DNA of 64,000 nucleotides from Lutraria lutraria. Its lineage: Eukaryota > Mollusca > Bivalvia > Venerida > Mactridae. Below are positions 39,301 through 51,300 of this stretch, in pieces; the stretch's first letter is position 1; the number at the start of each line of letters is the position of its first letter. The notes beneath the pieces were generated by a model. It saw only the letters and a list, made by a program, of their open reading frames with translations. It was not told where the DNA came from and did no database searches. The translations under genes and the position numbers were made by a program. Location of the stretch: NCBI GenBank assembly GCA_964023205.1, contig OZ026835.1, forward strand, positions 15,272,414 through 15,336,413. Direction: 5' to 3'.

Positions 39301-42300
39301 AATCTCGGACGAGTTCGATATTGGGCCATTTTGGGTAAAAAACTAGGTCAACAGGGCCAAATAAGGGAAAACCTTGTGAACACTTTAGAAATCACTGTTT
39401 TGACTGGATCTTCATGAAACTTTGTCAGAATGTTTATTTCTATAATATGTAGGTCAAGTTTGATAATGGGTAATTTCTGTAGTAAAATTAGGTCACTAGG
39501 GCAAATTGCTGGAAAACCTTGTGAACACTCTAGAAGTCACTGTTTTGATTGGATGATCATGAAACCTTGTCAGAATGTTTGTCTTCATAATATCTTGGAC
39601 GAGTTCGAACATGGGTCATCTTGGGTCAAAAACTAGGTCGTAGGTCAAATCTTATGAAAAACCATGTTAACACTGTAGAATTCACAGTTATTATTGGATC
39701 TTCACCAAACTTTGTCAAATCGTTTGTTTTAATGATATAACGGTCAAGTATAAATATGGGCCATCGAGGGTCAAAAACTAGGTCACCAGTTCAAAACAAT
39801 GTTTTAATGAGTGAACAGTGATTGTCATGTGAGCAATATAGGGCCATCTTGGCCCTCTTGTTTGGTCATCTGTTTTCCTAAAAAAATGATTTATGTATTA
39901 CAAATTGTATGTATTTTCCCCTGGATCTCCTCTGGTCTTTTACCTGTGTCTTTTTCACAAGTGTGAACAATACACAAGTAATTATTGTATGTTTACAAGT
40001 ACCATTTCCTGAACTGTATTTGTTAGAATTGTTTCATTTTGCAGTTACTGAGCTCTTGTCTGTACACTTACAAATTGTGCAGAAAGTGTTGGCTCTAACC
40101 TAGAAATGACCTTATAACTGTTGATTTCTCTAATTTTTGTTGGCGATTCCATTTCTTGAATTTCATTGGTAAACTTGACCATGAATGTAAATGTGAAGAT
40201 ATTAGTCAACTAACTGAAAATTAGAGATATCTACGAAATTGTGCTCCTTATGAAGCACAATCCTGCTGGTTAAGTTTGATTCATGTTTAGAAAAATTAAA
40301 TCTACTGAAATCCCTATGAAAGAACAATTTTAGTACAAAACACAAAACTTGGTAAGGATATTTAGTATCTATTTATCAAGTTTCTGTTTTGATTGAATTT
40401 TGATTAATTTTATTTGCGTATTAACACAATTATGCATCTTATCAGATGCTCTGTTCTTCTGGTCATTCTATGATTTGTTGTTTAGTTAGATTGTGTCTCT
40501 TGGTGTAAAAACTAAATTATCAGTGGGATGTTGTTGGCTCCATTTAGTCAATATTCACTCTTGATAAGGATGTGCATATATAATTGAAGTCGAGATTTTT
40601 AATTTTTATGAACTCTTGGCTGGGATTGGTTCGTAAACTTAATTCATAAACAATTTGTGCTGTGCATAACGAAAAACATATTGTATATCAAGTTCCATTA
40701 GCCTGACTTGCTTTTTATTTAGCAACATATATTTTAGCAGTGACATGTCTTTATGCTCTTAAGCATTATATCAAGAACATGTGGGCAACATGATAGAGTT
40801 ACCTCATTTGTCTTTTCTTGTGTGGTCATTTTACATCGGTGGACTTATCACATTCCCAGTCAATGAGGGCTCAGATAATTTATGCATTTACTTACAAGTA
40901 CATTATATTGACTATCGACTAACTTAATGTCTGTCCATAATTATTTGTAAATTAGTATTACACTGATAAGCAATTATGATGAAGTTTATTTTGGGCGTGT
41001 AATTGAATCACTTGGAATTGCTAATTAAGTAACTGATATGCCCACTTAAGGTTGGGTTTAAGGTGTGAAGATTGAAAGTTTTACTTTATACTGTATTATT
41101 GATATAATACTGTTGCCATTTTCTTGCATTAGATGACTGATATTTACATGGTATTTGAGTTACTGACAAATTCGAGTTAATGGCCATTTGTTAATAAAGG
41201 TCACCATATGAATAAATATCACATTGTGAATAAAGGTCAACCTGTGAATAAGGTCACCTCATGATAAAGGTCTGCCTGTGATTAAGGTCTACCTGCAAAT
41301 AAAGGTCAACCTGTGAATAAAGGTCACCATGGGAATAAAGGTCAACCTGTGAATAAAGGTTACCTCATGAATAAAGGTCTACCTGTGAATAAAGGTCAAC
41401 CTGTGATTAAGGTAACATGTGAATAACGGTCACCATACTCTTCTTTGCTTTTTGTATAAGAGGCAATCTATGACTTCATGAACCTCACAGGAGGCTGTGT
41501 AAGGCCATGACTAAATTATTGATGGATCCTTGTCCTTGCTATTTCCTCTGTAACAATATTTTATTTCCATGAAAAAATGATGAACTACTTGATGAATAAA
41601 GTATTTGAAATGGCCACTGTTTTATAGATGAGTGTTTCAATTAAATCATAATAATATAGTAAAATGGCAAGATTAAAACTTACATCCTTTGTATGATTTA
41701 GTTGTATGAGTCAACTATGTGTTATCAAATTAAATAACACTGACAAAGTTAAAGTTGTCTAACCATATGCAATTCAAACTGTGACATCTTTGAACCCGTT
41801 GCATCTTGACTAACAGGCTGCATAGGTAAAGAGGTTGGCTCCTTTACCAACTGAGCTACGCATTTAATCCCAGCTAAAACAGACAAATGACTGTCATAAA
41901 CTATATATCACAGAAACCACCAAAACATTTCAAAATGCCACTCACCCTACAGAATGGACTTAGCTGATCTTTGATCATTCCCAGATCGTTGCCAGACTAT
42001 TAGTATACTTTATACAATCAGTCATAACTTTACTGCTGTCTTGGAATTAATTCAGCCTTGTAAACAGCAGCCGTTTGTGGTCCACACTTGGAGATCTATA
42101 TAAATAATAAATGGACATCTTTTCCAATAGATGTCTGGTCTGTGCACTTTTTTCAGAGGTTATAAAACTTGAGATCTGTCTCAGATATCATTATACTCAT
42201 ATGTTGAAAATTCTCAACTAAAATACTCAAAGAATAGAATTGAGATTTGAGCTTGGAGACTGTTCTCATGTTATTAATTATCTTAGGGCCAGATTGGAAG

Positions 42301-45300
42301 AAAAAATGAAAATTTCTAAAGAAATGCCAATTGTGCATAAATGCCACATTTCTTCTCTATAGTTGATTTGTAAGTAGGTCTGACTGTTATAACAACCCTA
42401 GTATGAGATTAAAACAATCAAATCTAATTAAGGCCAAGAATAAGAATGTGAAGTCATTTTCGATCCATATATCCCAATTTCAAACAATATGCTATATGTG
42501 TCTAACTAGTGCTTATTACATTTTGTTGAATGAAAAATCAGCTTTCAAGTGTGTACGAGTATATGTTTGTTGACTCGGTCTTGGTTCAAAATGAAAAAAA
42601 AATCAAACTTGTGTAGTGTTACGTAAAACATAGAAATTTTTAATTTAGGCCTAACATTTTTGACGATTGGTTCTACTCTTATGTGTTTTGTACTCATGAC
42701 CTTTGTATGTAGGGTTAAGCAGAAATTCGTCATGCCATCTATCTTTGTTAAATATTAGATTATTGTAATCTAGTTATCTGTATTTCTCTGTATTAACCTG
42801 GGCGTCACTCCATGCTAGTTAACGAGAGGTAATTAATTGATGTACATGAATAACTGTAATCTGATAGCCATGATTTTGGTTTTACATACTACAAGTTGTT
42901 GTCTTCAATATTTAATGACCCCTAAGTGACTTCAATGATTCTTTGCTGTTAAGTTAATATAGTTTGTATATTATGTCCAAAAAAGAATTCATTTCTGTCC
43001 ATGATTGCTTAAGTTAACATTACAATTATTATATTTTTCATTTAATAAAACTTTGATATTAAATTTTATATGCAGTGTGAATAATCATAATGAATTGTTA
43101 GAATTATTTAAAAGATTTTGCTCAATTTTAACAATAACAATAAATTCATCATAAGTTGATGTACCTGGAAAGTCAGTCAGTCAACCCTTCAGTCAATCAA
43201 GCAATCGGTTAAGTTACCAATCAATCATGTATATATTCAGCATTCATAAAACTCATGGTTAAAGTGATGATAAATAAGTTATACTGTTCTATATCTCTTC
43301 ATTATATTTACTAATATCTTGATGATAAACAATTTGATTAAAACAAAATACCCTAAATTATTGCTATAAATTAACTTCTTTGATTGTTTTGTACTTTAAC
43401 CTTTCAGTCAACTTATAGACCCAACCAAAGTGAAGAGCTAAATGTAGACTATGAACATCTTGGCCTCTTGATTTCACACTGCTTTTAAATTAGTTTTTAA
43501 TTACCTTGTTTGTATATGAGAAAGCAATCTCTCATTTCTATGTTCTTATAAATGTGTTCTCTTGGAAAAATTTGACTGTATATATCTACAGAGAATGTCT
43601 CATTGTCAGCTGTATATTGCCAGGTAGGACAGTCTGAATGTATTAATTACTGCAGGTTCTAAATTGGTAACTGATACAACATTCACTCATTTATAGGAAT
43701 TAAATCAAGTAGATAGTGTTGCCATAATTAGGAGACCTTTGTGGAGTCATGTTCATTAATTCCCCCTGGTGTATGCCAGTGTGTACCTGTCTGTTCATTG
43801 TGATCCTATCACATGGCCAGATTTCTGCATTCTCCCCATAGATAGTGCATTAATTCATTTATAGGTTGAAAATAGTGAGATACATGACTGTGTGTGATTT
43901 GTTATGAAGCTTTGAAGAAGTTGCTTCTTTACTGTTGACCAGTGTGTGGGAAGTTAAAAATAAATCTATGACATTATTTTAGTAATTGAATTTAATTGTT
44001 GAAAATTTTGCTGATTTGAATACAAGGATATAACTTGGAAGCTGATTTTTTGCATTCACTTGGAATGAAACTTTTCGTGGAAAAATACTTTCATTTAGAA
44101 TTTGCTTAAATGCTGTACCAATTATAAACACAAATTTACAGCAAAACATCTGATAATATTAAACTGTCATATTAAACTGTCAAAGAACATTTCGTGAGCT
44201 TTAACCTAAGTTTATGAAAGTGTAAGTAGCAGACAATTTTATGAAGAAAGCAGTGCTTGTTATTATTTTGTGGAATTTTCTTATCAATCTAAACCTTTGT
44301 GAAAAAATGGATGTTTGAAGACTGTAACATTAAAAGTTGCTATCTTGTGTAGTCTCCTATGACATTAGACTGTTACAGAACAATATTAGATATGGAAGCC
44401 AAGGTGTTATATTTACTGATAATCTCTTGCATCTGTTTATTGTCAAATGTTGAGAAATGCTTCTGTGTTGATGATTATGATGATAATTCTGGGGAAGAAC
44501 TTCCTGTTTGTCCTAAAAACTGCCAGTGTTATGATGACTTTGAATATCTACATTGTGAAAACAGCTTCAAGATCACAGGAAATAGACTGCCTGACTTGAC
44601 GAAAAAGCTGCATTTACAGAGGAATTTTATAGGTCCCATTCTGAATGGTACTTTTAAAAAATTGGCATCTTTGGAAATCTTAGATATTTCAGACAGTGAA
44701 GTGAACTTTATTCAAAATGGCGCATTAAATGGACTTACTGAACTAAGGGAGCTTTACCTACAGGGGAATTTAATTCAGATGCTTGATAAATTTCTCTTTA
44801 AAGACACCATAAAGATTGAAATTCTTGACTTAAGTCAAAATCAGCTTCGCTACTTGCCTGATGAGCCTTTTAAATATTTACCAAGTCTTAAGACACTTAA
44901 TGTGAGTTACAACCTACTGACGTCTGCTCGATTAGGAATGAGGTTTCAAGTTACAACTCAATTGACAGTGATTGATTTTTCTGGTAATAACATAGAAACC
45001 ATTACATCCAGCGATTTCGCTACAACACATGGGTGGGAAGCAACACCAAAATGGTTAAATTTCACAAATTGCGACTTGAAGCTCATTCAACCAGAAGCCA
45101 TTGGGAAGTTTAATCGTATCGAATATCTTGGATTGGCTCATAATAATGATATTACTTTTGAAAATATAACATTATATTTAGAAGTACTTAGAGAAGTTGT
45201 ATTGAAAAGATTAGACTTGTCCTATACGAATCTCACAAATAAAATCAGTTTAATGAATCTAACTGTAGACAATCTTGGCCCTCTGTCCTTACAAGAACTG

Positions 45301-48300
45301 ATCTTGTCTGGAAATGGATTCACTAACATTGATGATGATTTACTTACATATCTTACAATTAAAAAGCTTGTCTTGAGTGATAATGAATTGACTGAATTAG
45401 GTGAAGGCATTGCAAAGTTGGGTCACCTGAGATATTTGGATTTATCACATAATCTTATTTCATCTGTGCATGAACAGTTCAAAGACAACGCTGGTACACT
45501 TGTTACACTAAACCTGTCAAACAATTCATTGACTGAATCAAGTGGACTAAACCTGGAGAAGTGTAAAAAACTTGTTAACCTTGATTTAAGGGACAATATG
45601 TTTGAAACATTTCGTATACCTGCTCAACTTGAGAAAGTAAAAGATATAAATCTGTCTGGTAATAAGTTACATAGTATAAATTCAGGAGAACCACTTGTTG
45701 GCCTTGACAGTTTGCTTAATCTTGAGTTGAGTAAGAATAAATTAACCACTTTGAATCCTTTTATGTTTCGTGACTCAGATAATATCAAATATGTCAGTTT
45801 TGCCCACAATCTCATTTCAACTATTAGCCACCAGGCGTTTTTACCAAACAGTCCAGAATTTCTTGATTTATCTTACAACGTTCTTGAGAGTTTGTTCCAT
45901 TTTGGATGGAGTCACGTTAAAGAGATTAACCTTGAAGGAAATATCATCACAGAAGTTGAACCACAAACATTTTTCTTCTTAGATTCATTGAAAAGACTTG
46001 ATCTAAGTTCCAACAACATTTCTGTTTTGGATATTGAAGTATTCTCCCATTTATCCAATGTCTCCCATTTATATCTTCAAGACAATCACCTCAGTCAAGA
46101 TCAACCATTACCCGAAATTCTGGCACCATTGAGTAAACTGCTGTACATAGACCTGAGTAGGAACGATTTCTCCTCATTCTTTCATTATGACGTCCCTCCA
46201 TTTACTCATAATTATGACATTAAAGAGATACTGCTGGCTTATAATAAGTTCGAAGTACTATCACCCGATGTATTTACTTCCTTGAAACATCTTGAAACTG
46301 TAGACTTTTCTAGAAATCCGTTTGTCTGTGGATGTGAAAATATTCCTATCAGAGACTGGGCGCTTAGAGGTGAAGTGTTCATCAAGAATCTGGATAACTT
46401 TGGCTACATTTGCAGATCACCCAACACTAGAGGGACTCTAACCCTCATGAATTACCAGACAAGAACATTTGAATGCAAGCGTCGTTTATTTTACATTGTT
46501 GTCTTCAGTTCCGCTGGTGCAGCTCTTATGCTTATAGCTGTTTCAGCTGGTGTCATCTGTTACTTGTGCAAAAGGCGTAAACGGGGAGATATGAATGTGG
46601 AAACAAAGTCAGCAGTTCCAGACTTAATTGGATTCAATAAAACTCCATTTTCTCACAAGGATGATTTTGCTGTATCTCCTGAAGATTTTGTGAAAACAAT
46701 AAGAGACAATTATCTTAAAGGGTCACCTTCTGACACTCTGATTGATGTAGAATTTGAAAATCCCAACTTGTTAATAGATAACAGAGACAATGAAAAAGAC
46801 ACTAAAAGAAAAAATAAAGCCAACAAAAAATCAAAATCCGAGAAATCAAAGTCAAAAGTCAAGAAATCTAAAACAAAGCAAAGTAAAAATGCGGATGTTA
46901 AGAAGCTGAAGTATTATGAACAACTCTATGACATACTACATTCAAATATGAAGCATGGCCATTCCAAAAAGAAGCAGAACCATAAAAGTTTGAAGAAAGT
47001 GTTGGAAGATTTAGAGAAGGAATATAAAAAGAATAATAAGAACTCATTGAAGAGTATGCTTCTAGAAATGGATAAAGAATACAGGAAAGTTCAGGATAAG
47101 AAGAAGAAGAATGTGAAGGGAAAACGTGATCAGCACATGGGCCCTGTAAGACGTCATAGATCCAGAGGCAATAGGGATCTTGTGAGAATGGTCTCATTGA
47201 GGCAATCTAAGAGTATGCCTAATGTACTTAATTACGTAAACAGCTTGCCACGCCATCAGATGTATGATAGGGACCGACGTATTCCTATATACCATGTAGA
47301 CCACGATGCCCAGTCTGGGCCTGGTTGGGCAAGAAGTATGGTTGATATCCCTAGGGTTCATAGGACATCTCATGGTATGCAGGATAGCCCTTCTAGAATG
47401 AGATCCCCTGGACGCTCACATGAAAGATTCATTGATGAAGCAATACCTCGAGGTTACCATACAGTCACTTCAGGCAGACATACTTTCATGGTGGACAGTC
47501 GTCTTAGGGGTAGAGTAAAAAGTTCTGAACATGTGCCTGTAGAACAAAGATCCAGGGAACGATTATATCATGAGAATATGCGAGGGAATATTGAAACTGA
47601 TCCAGGGCGGAAACATAGCTCTGAACTCGTTGATCGTCGAATTTATGAAGACCCTTCTCTTCACAAAGGGGTCAAAGTTGAAAGGGTTCCAATTGAACAT
47701 CATACTATTGCAAGCTCTCGTGGGACAGCCCTGGTTGAGAACTCCAGGACATCAGATCAAACTAAGTCCAATCATAAGGAAGGACATATGAGTCAATGGG
47801 TGTAGGGAATACTTGATGTTTGGTGTTTTTATCAGTATTCAAATCTTTGTGGATTGTCATATATTATTATTCCTTTGTAATGAATGCAGGATGTATGAAC
47901 TTTGATTCTAAGTAGGATCATGAGATTTATTTTATGATTCTGACATTCTGATATACAGGATATTCTCTTTTAAATGACCCAGGATAAGATTGTTCAGAAT
48001 ATCATAATTCAATTCATTGATTGATTTTTTAGCTCACATGTCACAAAGTGACAAAGTGAGCTATTAGGATCACTCTCCGTCCGGCGTCGTGTGTGTCGTG
48101 CGGTGTCAAATTTTATGTTGTGACCACACTAGGGGCCACATTTTTGGCTCAATTTTGGCAAAACTGGGTCAGAACGTTAATATCAACAAAATCTCGGACG
48201 AGTTCGATATTGGGCCATTTGGGGTCAAAAACTAGGTCACCAGGGCCAAATAAGGGAAAACCTTGTGAACACTTTAGAAATCACTGTTTTGACTGGATCT

Positions 48301-51300
48301 TCATGAAACTTTGTCAGAATGTTTATTTTAATAATATGTAGGTCAAGTTTGATAATGGGTAATTTCTGTAGTAAAATTAGGTCACTTGGGCAAATTGCTG
48401 GAAAACCTTGTGAACACTCTAGAAGTCACTGTTTTGATTGGATGATCATGAAACCTTGTCAGAATGTTTGTCTTCATAATATCTTGGACGAGTTTGAACA
48501 TGGGTCATATTGGGTCAAAAACTAGGTCGCTAGGTCAAATCTTATGAAAAACCATGATAACACTGTAGATTTCACAGTTATTATTGGATCTTCACCAAAC
48601 TTTGTCAAATCGTTTGTTTTAATGATATAACGGTCAAGTATAAATATGGGTCATCTGGGGTCAATAACTAGGTCACCAGGTCAAATCTTAGGAAAACTTT
48701 GTTAACACTGTAGATGTCACAGTTTTAATTGGATCTTCACCAAACCTTGTCAAAATGTTTGCCTCAATAATATGTGGGTCAAGGATGAACATGGGTCAGC
48801 CGGGTTCAAAAACTGGGTCACAAGGTCAAATCTTAGGTAAAAATCTTGTAAAAGCTCTAAATGTCATGGTTTTGATTGGATCTTGGCCAAACCTTGTCAG
48901 ATTGTTTGCCTTAATGATATTAAGGACTAGGGTCAAAAACCAGGTCACAAGGTCAAATCTTAGGAAACCCTTATTAACACTGTAGATGTCAAATTTTGAT
49001 CGTATCTTCACCAAACCTAGTCAGACTGTTTGTCTTAATGATATGTAAGACAAATTCGAACATAGGTCGTCTGGGGTCAAAAACTAGGTCACCGGTTCAA
49101 AACAATGTTTTAATGAGTGAACAGTGATTGTCATGTGAGCGATATAGGGCCATCTTGGCCCTCTTGTTTTGGAGTAACTGATATGAATAATGCAAGATTT
49201 TTTTTCATTACTTGCAAAAATGTTTTGAGCATTACTGTAGTTTAGGAAGGGGCATTTACTAAGGAAGTGTCTTTGTGGTGTCTAAAAATGTGATTATTGT
49301 TTAAAATTGTGCAGAACCAATAAGTATGCTAGGCAAACATTGTCAATTAGCCAATTGGAGATTTATGTAGTATTACTGTCAAACTTGTGTTAGTCACACC
49401 CGTAAACCGCTCCCGCTATGTTCGGTTTGTCCTGCTAGGTACAGTCGTGCTGCTATGTTCGGTTTTTATCGTACAGGAAATGAGCAGGGTAAGTTTGTAC
49501 TTGATTTTCGTATATACGTAGCGGGACCTTAACCGCACACGTAGCGGGACCTTGGCCGCACACGTAGCGGGACCTTGGCCGCACACGTAGCAGGATGAGT
49601 CGCACACGTAGCAGGACTGAGTCTACCCCGAGCAGGACCTAAGTCTACCCGGAGCAGGACCAATTATTTTCACCTATGTTCGTTTACAAGTCGATTTCTC
49701 CACTATAAAACGGACAATAACAAAATCGTTTTGGCAGAGTATGCAGTAAGCATTGCAGTTCGTGATTTAATTTATCAAAAATACACTTTCTTATGCTTTA
49801 AGACTGTAAATAGTCGATAAAACAGCAAAACATCTATTTTTCGCAATTACCTTGCACTTTAACTCGCCGTATCTTTCTGATTTCACGAGTAAATAGTCTA
49901 GGATTTTTATGACTTGCAATTAAAAGTCACCTAAATATATAGCAATATTTATTTCCTTCCTTATTAAAACGGTATATATGTAAATCAAGTACAAACTTAC
50001 CCTGCTCATTTCCTGTACGATAAAAACCGAACATAGCAGCACGACTGTACCTAGCAGGACAAACCGAACATAGCGGGAGCGGTTTACGGGTGTGTTAGTG
50101 GCCACCTCCAGAACAAGACCACAGGTTCTCATTGGATTTAGTTAACCTGTTATTTGGTGATTACTTCTAAATGAGGATATTCTAGTGTTATTTATCTAGA
50201 TATTGTTTAATTTCTGTTGTTAATGCTGGTGCTTTTAGAATGATATCACTGAATTTACTGTCTTGCTTTATGTTTACAGTTAAAACATGTATTATAGCGA
50301 ATGAAGGCCACCCTGTGTATAAAGGCAATTCTTTTATAGAAATTATTTAGTAGAAAATTACCACCAAATAAAGGCCACACTTCGTCTATCCCTAAGCATT
50401 GCCTTTGTTCACAGGCTTGACTGTATATTGAACTTGATAATTTGACTGATTTATACATTAATTTGTTGCTTATTGATAAGGTTTGACCATGCATGTACAT
50501 GGGATAATGAATGCAAAATAATGTAAATAGATGTTTGTAGTCATTTTATATATACCAATATATTCAGTATCAGTATGTTGACTGAAAGTAACTTTCTATA
50601 TAAACACATATACATGAATTGAGACTTTGTTTTTATTGTCAAATTTGTACCACAGAGTCAAACTTACTATATCACATAGTAGGAGTTTTGTTCACTCTTC
50701 AAATTATTATCAACCAAGTGTCATTATTAACACTCAAATTTAGACATATAGTGAATACCCTGCTACAGATATTTATATTCTAGTAAATGAGTTACCCTAA
50801 TGTCTGCCAATATGGACAAGATATATAAACACTAAGTCTTGTAGTATATTCGATTATAATTTACCTAAATATGAATGGGTCAGTTCATAAAATTATGTAC
50901 AGTCAAATCTGTTCTAGTGGCCACCTCCAATTAAAAGCAACCATGGGAAGAAAGGCCATTCTTTTAAAAAAATGTTATTTATTACTTTAACAAAATGGCC
51001 TCAGAATAAAGGTCACCTGTCAATAAAGGCCATATTTGTCTTTCCCATGGATGACATTTGTCCACAGGTTTGACTGTACATGTTTGCAGTCAATACATAT
51101 ATAAACAAATTTTGAACATTATACACAAGCTAAAACAGATAACAAAGATAGTGATTGTAATAATGATGAATAACAAACACTGATGTTTTGTAAAACTATC
51201 AGAATATATTTACTGACACTTGTAAATTAATACAAGTTGGGTTTTTAGCTTGTCTATTTTCAAAGAAAAATCAAGCTAATGTGATCTCTGCAGCATCTGC

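Noticed and set aside
41785..41880. Functional tRNA on the minus strand
   Set aside because: Box A and a weak box B exist, but acceptor and anticodon stems do not pair.
46898..47197. 99-codon minus-strand frame inside the LRR gene
   Set aside because: Antisense shadow of the lysine-rich tail coding sequence.
48093..48985. Open frames of 76-82 codons after the LRR gene
   Set aside because: They are readings through the roughly 150-bp units of the AGCTCAC element; a similar frame appears at 39430 in the other copy.
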